Assembly: GCA_965279735.1 (NCBI GenBank)
Contig: OZ257260.1
Span: 3,782,001 to 3,846,000 of the forward strand
Length of the DNA stretch: 64,000 nt
Source: CAIUGU01 sp965279735
GTDB taxonomy: Bacteria > Pseudomonadota > Gammaproteobacteria > Steroidobacterales > Steroidobacteraceae
Direction: 5' to 3'
Below, in pieces: positions 25,701-33,809 of the stretch. Numbering within the stretch: position 1 is the first letter of the stretch; every line of letters begins with the position of its first letter. The notes under the pieces are model-generated. The model was not told the DNA's origin. It searched no databases and worked only from the letters and a program-made list of their open reading frames with translations. Position numbers and translations under genes: made by a program.

Positions 25701-26531
25701 TCACGCCTGGCGCATCAACAAAGCCTTTTCAGCTTCACTATTCGATGTTCGAAGCTTTTGGACCGTTTCCCACTTTCCTCTCATCGCCATTTGAACTTGA
25801 GTCAGGACTAAGGGGCCACGCGACTCCAATAGATCAATTGCTTTCAAGGTAGCGGACAAACGGCGAGCCGCGGCGGGGTCTGCAGCTTCTCGATAGGTGC
25901 GAATGAAGTGGGCGTGTTCCTCCTTGGACATGCCGGATAGCTTTGGATTGCAGCCAAGCACCGCCGTCAACACATCCATATCGCCTTCCTGCAAGGCTTC
26001 AACTATGAACTTGCGTCTGTCCTCATGCTTCATTCCGCGAACCATCGCGCGAATTTCGCCGGCAATCACGCCCATCGCTTTCGCTTCCAAAGGAACGGAT
26101 AGGCTCTTGTCTAGCGCATCTGCTGCGGAAAGGAGATTGTTACGAGCACTATCGAAGGCACGACAAATCTTGTCTTGCTGCTTCTCTGCCAAGTTGGCGA
26201 CATTAAGAAGCTGCTGATATTCGTTCCATGCTTGGTTCTTCGCGGCCTTATCACGCGCTTCAGCAATGGCTTCAAGCCCTATGGTTGCGGTACTGAATGC
26301 AGATTCAGCCGGCGCGAGATACGCCTTCACTTCGTCGTAATGCTCCATAGCGGCAATATTCGCAGGATCTAACGAGGGGGTGACTCGGTAGGGGCCAGGG
26401 ACCGACGCGCCGCTGGCAATGGGCACGCCCGGTGGCGGCATGCTGACGGGTTTAGATACTTGTGCTTGATAGCGATCAATTGCAGCGAGTGTCACTGCCG
26501 TATCAGGTGTGGTCGTCTCTGGTGTTTCCAC
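25701..26531 (-). CDS. Unknown helical protein of the element (276 aa)
   Basis: A GTG start at 26531 is chosen because AAGGGG lies seven bases upstream; an ATG at 26615 would add 28 residues without a ribosome site. After a Pro-rich N-terminal segment (PPPGVPIASGASVPGPY) the protein is almost wholly helical, with coiled-coil-like stretches (EARDKAAKNQAWNEYQQLLNVANLAEKQQ). I recognise no domain; scaffold-like or DNA-packaging accessory roles are possible. It heads the minus-strand group 24312-26531. Confidence 0.6.
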   Translation of the reverse strand: METPETTTPDTAVTLAAIDRYQAQVSKPVSMPPPGVPIASGASVPGPYRVTPSLDPANIAAMEHYDEVKAYLAPAESAFSTATIGLEAIAEARDKAAKNQAWNEYQQLLNVANLAEKQQDKICRAFDSARNNLLSAADALDKSLSVPLEAKAMGVIAGEIRAMVRGMKHEDRRKFIVEALQEGDMDVLTAVLGCNPKLSGMSKEEHAHFIRTYREAADPAAARRLSATLKAIDLLESRGPLVLTQVQMAMRGKWETVQKLRTSNSEAEKALLMRQA

Positions 26532-26824
26532 GCTTTGCCCCTTGATAAAATGCGAGGTGACTCGCTTGGGGCTTACTTGTACGAAAGGCCTGCGAAGGTC
26601 CGCAAGCGAAAACAAAAGGTAATCAATCGGTTATCAATGTATGAACAGGAGACATGCGCTACTCATTTGTCACCAGACAAGACTAACTAATTTGATAATT
26701 CAATCTCGCCAGAATATGCTCAATGCGATTCAGCAAATGAATACCGACAATTAGATTGCTGGCCGCACTTGTTTTCCTCATGCGCAAGCCCTGAATAGTA
26801 GAAGCAAGGAATGCTGAAACTCAC

Positions 26825-27826
26825 ATGTCTACGAGCGTGAATGTGGCAATGGATCAGTTCATGTTGAATTCAGTGAACTTAGATCCCACGGCCACCAAAA
26901 ATGCTAGAACCAGCAGAGATTGGCTGGTGGATCAAATACAAGCATTGCATTTGAGTGACAAAGAATTTCCGCTTCCCTATGAAGAAAAAGATAACTTCTT
27001 TGGATCTTTTCATAGGCGGACAAAAATCAGACCCTTGGATGATATAGATCTCATCTCGTGTCTTCATGCGACCGGATGCACATACTCAACCAGCGGAACG
27101 CAGGTAATACTGGTCGTCCCCGAGACGAGCGCGCGCTTAAAACCGCTCTGTCACGATGGTACTAATCATCTAAATTCTAGGAAGGTAATAAATAAGTTTG
27201 TTTCGGCGCTTAGCAAAATTCCACAGTATCGGCGGGCCGAAATAGTTAGGGATGGCGAGGCTGCCAATTTGTCCCTCAACTCGTATGACTGGAGCTTTGA
27301 TATTGTTCCTAGCTTCTTCACAAGCAAGGATTCAAGCGGGAAGGATTTCTATCTAATTCCCGATGGCAAAGCACATTGGAAGAAGACGGACCCACGTATT
27401 GATCAGGAACTTATAACATCGCTCAATCAATCGAACGATGGCAATTTGCTTCCAGGTGTTCGCGCGGCAAAGTTTTGGTATCGATACGCGATAGGCTCTG
27501 CCATGCCTTCCTACACATTTGAAGCACTAATTGTTAATCAGTGCAAAATCGGGCTGTTTCGACCTTCCTCGTACATCGACATAACGCTTAGATCATTTCT
27601 CAATCGCCTGGCCTATGCGATATACGAGCCTATCCCCGATCCTAAGGGCATTCAGGGCGACTTGAATAGCCTGAATGTTGTTGAACGAATGGCTGTTTCT
27701 CAAAAAGCGTCCGCGGATGCGCAGCTGATAGATGATGCATTGAAAGCGGAGCGAGAAAACGACAATAAAGCGGCGTTCGCTAAACTGAGGCTAGTTTTGG
27801 GAGATTTATTCCCGGCTTATGCGTAA
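26825..27826 (+). CDS. CBASS cyclic oligonucleotide synthase (CD-NTase, 333 aa)
   Basis: The nucleotidyltransferase core is clear: GSFHRRTKIRPLDDIDLI with G60-S61 and the metal-binding D73 and D75, and the third acidic residue D159 in WSFDIVPSFF. The C-terminal helical region (VRAAKFWYRYAIG...SYTFEALIVNQ) fits the SMODS/OAS-like core. Such enzymes make cyclic di- or trinucleotides on phage infection. The gene is followed after 23 bp by an S-4TM effector, giving a minimal two-gene CBASS. No Cap2/Cap3 ubiquitin-like or HORMA/TRIP13 partners are present. It is noticeably AT-richer than the chromosome. Confidence 0.88.
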   Translation: MSTSVNVAMDQFMLNSVNLDPTATKNARTSRDWLVDQIQALHLSDKEFPLPYEEKDNFFGSFHRRTKIRPLDDIDLISCLHATGCTYSTSGTQVILVVPETSARLKPLCHDGTNHLNSRKVINKFVSALSKIPQYRRAEIVRDGEAANLSLNSYDWSFDIVPSFFTSKDSSGKDFYLIPDGKAHWKKTDPRIDQELITSLNQSNDGNLLPGVRAAKFWYRYAIGSAMPSYTFEALIVNQCKIGLFRPSSYIDITLRSFLNRLAYAIYEPIPDPKGIQGDLNSLNVVERMAVSQKASADAQLIDDALKAERENDNKAAFAKLRLVLGDLFPAYA

Positions 27827-27849
27827 GGCCCTATCGGGAGCTAGAAAAG

Positions 27850-28689
27850 TTGAACGGAACACAGACTGTTCACGATCTTTTTAGAGGGACGGCGGAGATA
27901 GTCAAAACTCTGCGTGTGGGCGCCTTTATGCTTGATTTGGTCGTGGCAATAATCGCTATCCAAGGCCTCGTCGGGGAGTCGATGATTGGACCTTGGCGGC
28001 CCCTGTTGACGTTCCTGCTTCTAGCGGGTGCGGTTGGGTTAAGGTGCGTTGCTGACGGGTACCGCTCTTTCTCCCAACAGTGCCGCAGGATAAGTATTCG
28101 AGCTTACGCTCTGGGTGAGGAGGTCCCGATAGGTCAGGTATCAAGTCTTCGAAGCGATGCGCCCATGGGGGCGCAACGATTTGCGAGCAAGCTGCCCGCG
28201 TCGGCAATCGACGAATACTATGAAGCGATATCCACGCCAGGGGGCAACCGGCTAAGAGAGGTATATGCGTACAGTTCGTTTTATACATGGCAACTTTTGA
28301 AAACAACCAAATGGATATATGGAATATTATTTATCGGTTTGCTATCTGCGTCGCTAATTGCCCTCTATTCAATGTCACTTCCAAAAGCCGGAGTGGATAG
28401 CGCGCAGATAAGGGAAGCACTCTTCTCAATCGTATTGGGCATTTTTGCGCTACGTGCTATGGAAACGTGGACGGCTTGCACTGCCAGTGCGAATACGATT
28501 CGTGCTATCGCCGACGTGCTTGTTTCGGCGCCGCTGCCGGAGGGTCAGATGCTGGAAGGGTTCGTCAGGGAATATGACGTTGAGGGAAGCATTGCTCCCA
28601 CTCCGCCGACGACGATATACAGGTTTAAACGGCTCGCTTTGGATAGTGCGTGGCGGCACAGGCGAGGCGCTCTGAGTCTAGGCACGTAG
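27850..28689 (+). CDS. S-4TM CBASS effector (279 aa)
   Basis: Four membrane helices arranged as two pairs are visible, near residues 23-41, 50-68, 155-176 and 189-206, separated by a soluble loop of about 85 residues. This is the layout of the SMODS-associated 4TM effector family. The start is TTG, supported by GGGAG nine bases upstream, and lies 23 bp after the CD-NTase stop. On sensing the cyclic nucleotide the effector is expected to disrupt the inner membrane and stop phage growth. The coupling with a CD-NTase makes the assignment strong. Confidence 0.83.
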   Translation: MNGTQTVHDLFRGTAEIVKTLRVGAFMLDLVVAIIAIQGLVGESMIGPWRPLLTFLLLAGAVGLRCVADGYRSFSQQCRRISIRAYALGEEVPIGQVSSLRSDAPMGAQRFASKLPASAIDEYYEAISTPGGNRLREVYAYSSFYTWQLLKTTKWIYGILFIGLLSASLIALYSMSLPKAGVDSAQIREALFSIVLGIFALRAMETWTACTASANTIRAIADVLVSAPLPEGQMLEGFVREYDVEGSIAPTPPTTIYRFKRLALDSAWRHRRGALSLGT

Positions 28690-28763
28690 CAACAGACTAT
28701 GCGCTCACTATTAGCGCAGCGATCCTCGTCAGCGAAACAAAAACAAGACACTAACCGCTAAGG

Positions 28764-28786
28764 CCAACTGATTGCTGGTCAGTTGG
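28764..28786 (+). terminator. Hairpin after the CBASS operon
   Basis: CCAACTGA/TCAGTTGG form an 8-bp perfect stem with a 7-nt loop 75 bp after the effector stop. It lacks a T-run, so it is only a possible terminator or RNA-stabilising hairpin. Confidence 0.4.
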
Positions 28787-28813
28787 TCGCTGGAACTGAT
28801 ACGCCCACCTAGC

Positions 28814-29010
28814 AACGAACCCCCGGCACCGGTTTGCAAGCGACAACGTGCAGCCGGGGTAGTTAGCGGAGGCTCGTTACAGGGGTTGGTTGCTTAAGGG
28901 CTACGCACCCTAACGCACCCCCTTAGGGGGTGCTGGGTGCTAGTGCGTCGGGTTCGTTAACCGGCCCCAACGAACCCGGCAACGAACCTCCCGGCTCGTT
29001 ACAACGAACC
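28814..29010. repeat. Iteron-like octamer repeats, candidate replication origin
   Basis: AACGAACC occurs at 28814-28821, 28969-28976, 28981-28988 and 29003-29010, and inverted (GGTTCGTT) at 28951-28958; the variant GGCTCGTT is at 28871-28878 and 28993-29000. A perfect 8-bp hairpin (GCACCCCC-TTA-GGGGGTGC, 28915-28933) lies among them. The cluster sits directly beside the end of the primase-helicase gene, as origins of phage satellites and plasmids often do. The 331-bp gap 28690-29020 holds nothing else I can support. Confidence 0.6.
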
Positions 29011-29020
29011 CGAATCTAAT

Positions 29021-31135
29021 CTATGTGGGCATTGAAACCACACGTAGCCACTTGTTCCCGGAAGGTGATTTATCCACGGCATCGACCACTAAACTCTTCG
29101 CCCGCAACCGGTGAATTGCACCTCGCACGCGCGCCTGTGTAAGTGATCGTTGCTCCTTCATGCGACCTAGCTGGTTCTGCAAAGAGTTGGCGCTAGGGTA
29201 TTCGCCACCTTCAATCATTTTCCTTGTCCATTCGTAAATGAATGTCTCGTCCTCCGCATCGCGCTCTGCATCGGTTATCGTTGTCTCGGGTTCCAGCAAT
29301 GTGTGGGTCACTGGCGGCGCAACGACAAGTGAAGACACTGGGTCGCCGTCCTCATCAGTGCCAAGGTCAACTTGAAACATTACGAACTTGAAGGTTTTTC
29401 CATCTTCGTCGTCCTTCACCTTCTTTAGCACGAATTGACCAGCGAACTTCACACTCCCTAATTGGCACTCGATCGTAAAGTCCATAGCGGCGTGTAGACC
29501 TGACCATCCGCGCATCCCAAGGCTTGTGTCTTTCCCCGTGTGGTGAATGACGAGTACGACTCCCCCTAGTCTCTGCTGAAGTTCATTGAAAATGCCAACC
29601 ATCTCGCCCATGCCTTCGCTGCTGTTTTCCTCAATCCCTGGGGCGCTTTGCGCCAGCGTGTCAATGCAAAGAAGCCCGCCTGCCCATCCTCTTTCCACAA
29701 GCGTGGCGACTAATTTGTCGCGGTCTGCTGCCAGCCTTAAGTTCATAGGTTCCAGGATGAATCCAATGTTTGTTGAGGTTGGCTGTTGCGTTAACCGAGA
29801 CATGGAATCAGCCCACGCTCTAACGCGTTTAGGAATGCCCCCTTTGCCTTCGAACGGAACGTAGACAGCGGGAGCGGCATTGACTCGGTGCGCAAACCAA
29901 TCCCGCCCGTTTGAAACATGCGCCAACAAGTCCAACGCGACGAACGACTTAAAAGAGCCGGACGGTCCGTAGATTGAACCGACCCCTTTGTCCGGGATGA
30001 CTCCTTTGACCATCCAACGAGGTAAGGGGATGTTCCTAAGGTCGCCGTCGTGCAGTAGCTGATATCGCTTCGGGTCGTTAAATGAGGTCGGTGTTCCCAC
30101 TTTCCAAAAAAGAGCATCAGCCATTTGCTTGCCACGCGCGACATGTAGAGCGTCGTTTGCAAGGTGCGTTCTAGCTACAGCAAGCGTCTTTTGCATATAG
30201 TCGTGGCGTTGAGATTTTACCCTTCCATCCTTGATCCTCTTTCCTAATAAAGACATTTGAAAGGCGGACCAAACTTGGCTGTTCGATAGGCTCGACCTGC
30301 AGAGCATCTTTACCAAAGCAAGATCAGCCTCTGACGCGGATGGGTATGACTCAGTTAGGGCAGACCACTCACTTCGAAACAGCCTTCCCAGCTCACCGGT
30401 ATCCTCATACGCCGTGCGCGCCAAGTACCAATCAGCAATCCCGTCATCTACGTCCTCAAGTTCAACCTCAATCTGTGTCCCGCGTTCCAGCTCAGCTAGC
30501 AATAGGTTCAGCAGTCCATGCCGGGGAGCAATGGGATTGCTGTTTATTGTGCTACCCGTGCAAATTATGAAACGTTCCTGTGAATAGATTTCTACGCAAT
30601 CTCTCCGTCTACCCCTGCCAATATTTCCCTCAACCCAAATGTGCATTCCCTTGCCACTGCGAGACCATTCTGTGTACGAGTCAAAAGATTGAGCAATCTT
30701 AAGAAAACGATTCCATTGATCTTGCGTTGTCCATTTCGTGGGATCGATCTTTTGCCCTTTCGCCGTCTGTGTGCTGGCATCAACAAAATCAAGGTCTATA
30801 CACGTAAAGGGATCGTCTTTGGCAAGCATGTATCCAACATCCAAGTGACGCTCAATAGCGACCTTGCAAGCTGTTTCAAAATCACACCAAGTTCTAGGGT
30901 CTGTGCACTTAGCAAAGTATCCGCTAGAAGTTAGCGGGTGCTTTCCCGCGCCCGCTAGTGTCCACTGATCGCGTTCCCGCAGCCCTTGCGGTATGCGTGC
31001 CCAGCGCTCGCGCTGCGCTGTGATCACTGCCGCGTCGGCGCTGGGGCTGCCATTGCTAGCGGCAACAGCATGCGCCGCTGGCAATTGCGCTTGCGATAGA
31101 TCCCCCGCGTTTCCTAAACTGTTTTCGCTTGTCAT
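29021..31135 (-). CDS. Primase-helicase replication protein of the element (704 aa)
   Basis: The N-terminal third resembles phage and plasmid primase-polymerase modules (FTCIDLDFVD, SGKGMHIWVEG, CVEIYSQERFIICTG). The middle is a RepA-like AAA_25 ATPase with Walker A GPSGSFKS, Walker B GLLCIDTLAQ and VLVIHHTGKD. The C-terminus looks like a winged-helix (NQLGRMKEQRSLTQARVRGAIHRL). ATG 31135 is chosen for AGAAGG upstream; an upstream ATG (31225) adds 30 unsupported residues. It probably initiates and unwinds element DNA at the adjacent repeats. Confidence 0.83.
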   Translation of the reverse strand: MTSENSLGNAGDLSQAQLPAAHAVAASNGSPSADAAVITAQRERWARIPQGLRERDQWTLAGAGKHPLTSSGYFAKCTDPRTWCDFETACKVAIERHLDVGYMLAKDDPFTCIDLDFVDASTQTAKGQKIDPTKWTTQDQWNRFLKIAQSFDSYTEWSRSGKGMHIWVEGNIGRGRRRDCVEIYSQERFIICTGSTINSNPIAPRHGLLNLLLAELERGTQIEVELEDVDDGIADWYLARTAYEDTGELGRLFRSEWSALTESYPSASEADLALVKMLCRSSLSNSQVWSAFQMSLLGKRIKDGRVKSQRHDYMQKTLAVARTHLANDALHVARGKQMADALFWKVGTPTSFNDPKRYQLLHDGDLRNIPLPRWMVKGVIPDKGVGSIYGPSGSFKSFVALDLLAHVSNGRDWFAHRVNAAPAVYVPFEGKGGIPKRVRAWADSMSRLTQQPTSTNIGFILEPMNLRLAADRDKLVATLVERGWAGGLLCIDTLAQSAPGIEENSSEGMGEMVGIFNELQQRLGGVVLVIHHTGKDTSLGMRGWSGLHAAMDFTIECQLGSVKFAGQFVLKKVKDDEDGKTFKFVMFQVDLGTDEDGDPVSSLVVAPPVTHTLLEPETTITDAERDAEDETFIYEWTRKMIEGGEYPSANSLQNQLGRMKEQRSLTQARVRGAIHRLRAKSLVVDAVDKSPSGNKWLRVVSMPT

Positions 31136-31289
31136 GTAACCTTCTTTGAGGCAGCAGTGTTTCCGCACTGACTGCCTCTTTTTAAGACTGTTGATTGCTC
31201 TCTGCTGACTCCGTTGAGGCAACACGCATCCGCACCGCGACTGCTATGGGTTTGCCCATGACAGACAGTGAGACCGTGCGTCTCTTCGT

Positions 31290-31529
31290 CTAAGGAGAGG
31301 CGGCGTTTTCGAGTTGCTGAACCCGTATCGAGGACGGGATGTTGCGGTGTTTTTCTACCCACTCATCAACGTGGCTGCGCCGCATGCGGATCTTCTTTCC
31401 AAACCCGTACCAGTCGGGAAAGTCAGCGCCTTTACTGCGTTCGTTGTAGATCGTATCGATTGTCTTGCCGACGATAACGGCAAATTCAGCCAAGCCCATC
31501 CATTCATCGTCAGTGGGGCGAAGTGCCAT
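31290..31529 (-). CDS. AlpA-like excisionase/regulator (79 aa)
   Basis: A small winged-helix/MerR-like protein: EWMGLAEFAVIVGKTIDTIYNERSKGADFPDWYGFGKKIRMRRSHVDEWVEKH fits the AlpA/excisionase pattern (helix-turn-helix, then a wing with basic residues and a closing Val-Asp-Glu-Trp helix). ATG 31529 has GAGGA nine bases upstream. It lies between integrase and primase genes, in the same direction. In phage satellites AlpA controls integrase expression and excision. Confidence 0.75.
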   Translation of the reverse strand: MALRPTDDEWMGLAEFAVIVGKTIDTIYNERSKGADFPDWYGFGKKIRMRRSHVDEWVEKHRNIPSSIRVQQLENAASP

Positions 31530-31753
31530 ATGAGCGATCCTCAATAATGAGGCCCTTCTTAGGGGATGCTTGTATGTGCCTTCGCGAGCCCGGTTGGGCT
31601 AGATTCGGTTGGGTCCTAAGGGACCGCGCTCCCTGCTTTCCTTGGGGGCGCTCCCGCTTGCGGCGGAAGATTAGCGAAGAAAAAGTAGTGCCTCCTGCTT
31701 GGTATTAGCGTAGCAAAGCTATGGTGAGAAATGTTGGACAATTTGCGGTCGGT

Positions 31754-33154
31754 TTATCCTGCCTTGCTCGTAAAAGCCAATACATTTTCTCCGCTCGCAA
31801 TCGCCGCAGTTACAAACGATGCATCGACAGTATATTTCGCAATGGCCTCGAAGGCTGGCGCGAGAGCCTTAGGGTCCGGGTTATTGCCATAGTTTGCGCT
31901 GTGAACGTCTTTTCCAAGATGGGATAGAAGTTGACGCCTCTCATCCGAGTCAATTTTGCATACGCGAGCAATGTCTTCTAGCGTCCTGCGAAAGTCGTGG
32001 TTAGATATGTTGCAGCCAGCAGCGACGGATACGGCTTTCAGCACTGCGCGTGGATCGCTGATGTGTTTTTTCTTTTTACCAGTTGAAGCGAAGACATATT
32101 CGTCGTTGAGGGGTGTGACCCGTCGCCGTCTCAGAACGGCATTTGCTGGCAGGGGCGCAATCCTCCTCTCATGTAGCAATTCATAAACGGCATTGCTCAT
32201 GGGGAATATCACGCCATTGTGATTCTTGGTCACGTCGCTAAGTAGTTCGAATGTCCTGGCCTTAAAATCGACCTGTGACCATTTAAGCGAACTGGCATCA
32301 CCGATGCGCATACCGGTTAGAAGCTCCAAGCGCACTAAGTCCACCGCTGCACGCTCTTTGTAGGAGCGCGCAGCCACTTTTCTCGCGAGGAGTACTAACC
32401 ACACCGCGCCAAGCCTATCTAGCGGCACACGGGACGTGCGCGCCTTCTCAGGGTTCTTCTTTCGTAACTTGAACATGCGAGTGACGGGATTTACTGCCAA
32501 GACTGGATAGTGCTCGTCGGTTGCATGCAGCTCGCGGGCGTGGTTACAGAGCGCCCTTAGATAACAGAAGGCGAGGTTCGCCTGTCCTGGCGCTTTGGCG
32601 GACAACTCCGTGAACTTGGCGAGGCACTTGTCACGGGTGAATAGGACCATCGGAGTATCGATCCAGTCGCTTAACACATCTTCACAATGCGACCGGATGC
32701 TGTCCTTAGTCGCTTGGCGAAGTGGTCCGTGTTTAGTACGTCGGTGGACTAGGTAATGCTCCATGCATTGACGAAGGGTGGTGTTTTGCGCTGCGGCGAG
32801 AGCCTTTTCGGCAGCAGCGGCTTTGCGTTTCCTTTCCCCCTCCGCCACAGGGTCCACGCCATTGAGCATCTGCCCCTTGAGAGCCAGTGCCCTCATCCGG
32901 GCATCGTCCACCCGCCATGGATCGTTATGGCGACCGATGGTGATGTAGGTTTCTTTCTTCTCGCCTTTGACGCGATAGCAAAAGATGTAAGTACGAGTGC
33001 CAGTCGTACTTGATAGCCGCATGCCGAAGCCCTTCAGCTCTCCACACCAAAGCGTGTCTTGTGGCTTTGGTTTGCCTTCGTGCTTGCTGTCTTTGCCGTA
33101 TAAACCGCAGACGAATTTTTCAACCGCTGCATTCGTCAATTTAGCTCGCCGCAT
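31754..33154 (-). CDS. Tyrosine-recombinase integrase (466 aa)
   Basis: An N-terminal arm-binding region (WCGELKGFGMRLSSTTGTRTYIFCYRVKGEKKETYITIGRH) is followed by a core-binding segment and a catalytic domain. The catalytic residues are visible: Arg in LLTGMRIGDASSLKW, His-x-x-Arg in NHDFRRTLEDIA and the LLSHLGKDVHSANYG box with the nucleophilic Tyr candidate. It sits 148 bp from the right tRNA copy, pointing inward, as usual for tRNA-targeting elements. It should catalyse integration and, with the AlpA protein, excision. Confidence 0.92.
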   Translation of the reverse strand: MRRAKLTNAAVEKFVCGLYGKDSKHEGKPKPQDTLWCGELKGFGMRLSSTTGTRTYIFCYRVKGEKKETYITIGRHNDPWRVDDARMRALALKGQMLNGVDPVAEGERKRKAAAAEKALAAAQNTTLRQCMEHYLVHRRTKHGPLRQATKDSIRSHCEDVLSDWIDTPMVLFTRDKCLAKFTELSAKAPGQANLAFCYLRALCNHARELHATDEHYPVLAVNPVTRMFKLRKKNPEKARTSRVPLDRLGAVWLVLLARKVAARSYKERAAVDLVRLELLTGMRIGDASSLKWSQVDFKARTFELLSDVTKNHNGVIFPMSNAVYELLHERRIAPLPANAVLRRRRVTPLNDEYVFASTGKKKKHISDPRAVLKAVSVAAGCNISNHDFRRTLEDIARVCKIDSDERRQLLSHLGKDVHSANYGNNPDPKALAPAFEAIAKYTVDASFVTAAIASGENVLAFTSKAG

Positions 33155-33172
33155 TTGCCGTCTCCGCTGCTA

Positions 33173-33238
33173 GTCAGCAATTAGTCGGCAACTAATATAG
33201 GGCGCACGTGAGGTGCTGTGTGCAACTGTCAGTAATTT
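33173..33238 (+). repeat. Probable integrase arm-type sites, right end
   Basis: GTCAGCAATTA (33173-33183) is followed at once by GTCGGCAACTA (33184-33194), and GTCAGTAATTT lies at 33228-33238. All are in the same direction as the copy at 23494-23504 in the left end. They lie in the gap between the integrase start and the right tRNA copy. Confidence 0.6.
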
Positions 33239-33302
33239 ATTTTTCGTAACTCATTGAGTCGATTAGAGATAGTGGGTTAAAGTGAGGGGCTGTTAGAAGC
33301 GT

Positions 33303-33378
33303 GGGCCTGTAGCACAATGGTTAGTGCAGGAGACTCATAATCTCTTGGTTCCAGGTTCGAGTCCTGGCGGGCCCACCA
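33303..33378 (+). tRNA. tRNA-Ile(CAU), right copy, fully paired
   Basis: It is identical to the left copy except at position 49, where C restores pairing with G65 (T stem CCAGG/CCTGG). Anticodon loop CTCATAA and encoded CCA are the same. Because both flanking copies are complete genes, this copy was carried on the element or belongs to a former tandem pair. Confidence 0.92.
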
Positions 33379-33408
33379 ATTCTCTGAGGCAGGACGAGAA
33401 CCGGCACA

Positions 33409-33596
33409 GTTGCAGGTTCGACACAAGATCGTTTGGAGCGATCTTGGACAGCGGAGCTGGCGCAATGCGTCGCGGCCACGGACGGCAAGCGACAAAATTG
33501 CCGGGAGCAATTTTGAACATCCTGTTTGCGCTCGCACACAGGATGGCCCCCGGGGTGGAGCACACGACGTGCGGAATAATCCTGGCGGGCCCACCA
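33409..33596 (+). repeat. Third, split copy of the tRNA-Ile 3' end
   Basis: GTTGCAGGTTCGA (33409-33421) matches positions 23414-23426 of the left tRNA, and TCCTGGCGGGCCCACCA (33580-33596) matches the last 17 bases. In the intact tRNA these pieces are separated by one base; here 158 bp lie between. It looks like an old attachment site interrupted by an insertion. Confidence 0.6.
33424..33545. repeat. Three consecutive perfect inverted repeats
   Basis: Hairpin 1 is CAAGATCG/CGATCTTG with loop TTTGGAG (33424-33446). Hairpin 2 is CAAAATTGC/GCAATTTTG with loop CGGGA (33493-33515). Hairpin 3 is CATCCTGT/ACAGGATG (33518-33545) with an inner TGCG/CGCA stem. All sit in the insert that splits the third tRNA copy. 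The rest of 33379-33809 holds no supported gene, only a GACGTT/AACGTC palindrome at 33639-33655. Confidence 0.65.
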
Positions 33597-33809
33597 CTCC
33601 TCGCTGTTCGAAATCCTTCCGGCGCTGCAGCATGAATTGACGTTTTTTTAACGTCTGATCTGCAGTGTCACCATGCTGGCTTGCCGAAGTTGATGCGCGC
33701 TATGATCGGGCGCGTTTTCTGCGCAGCCAGCTCCTGCAACACCGTTCCGCTGGCGCTGCCTCCCATTACAAAGCCAGATCCGACCGTTCGGAATCAGAGG
33801 GATATCACG

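Larger units (their letters stand above)
23369..33378. mobile_element. Integrative element in tRNA-Ile(CAU), PICI-like, with CBASS cargo
   Basis: Two directly repeated copies of a ~82-bp sequence including the whole tRNA (left from 23363, right from 33297, one base different) flank 9.9 kb. Inside are a tyrosine integrase at the right end, an AlpA-like protein, a primase-helicase with adjacent iteron-like repeats, DUF5681 and unknown proteins, and a CBASS pair. Integrase-arm-like repeats occur just inside both ends. The internal DNA is visibly more AT-rich than the flanks, especially 26600-28700. No capsid, tail or conjugation genes are present, so it is a satellite or integrative mobilisable element rather than a full phage. 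Confidence 0.88.

Noticed and set aside
26667..26699. TTGTCA...GATAAT as promoter of the CBASS genes
   Set aside because: The spacer is 21 bp, too long for a sigma-70 promoter.
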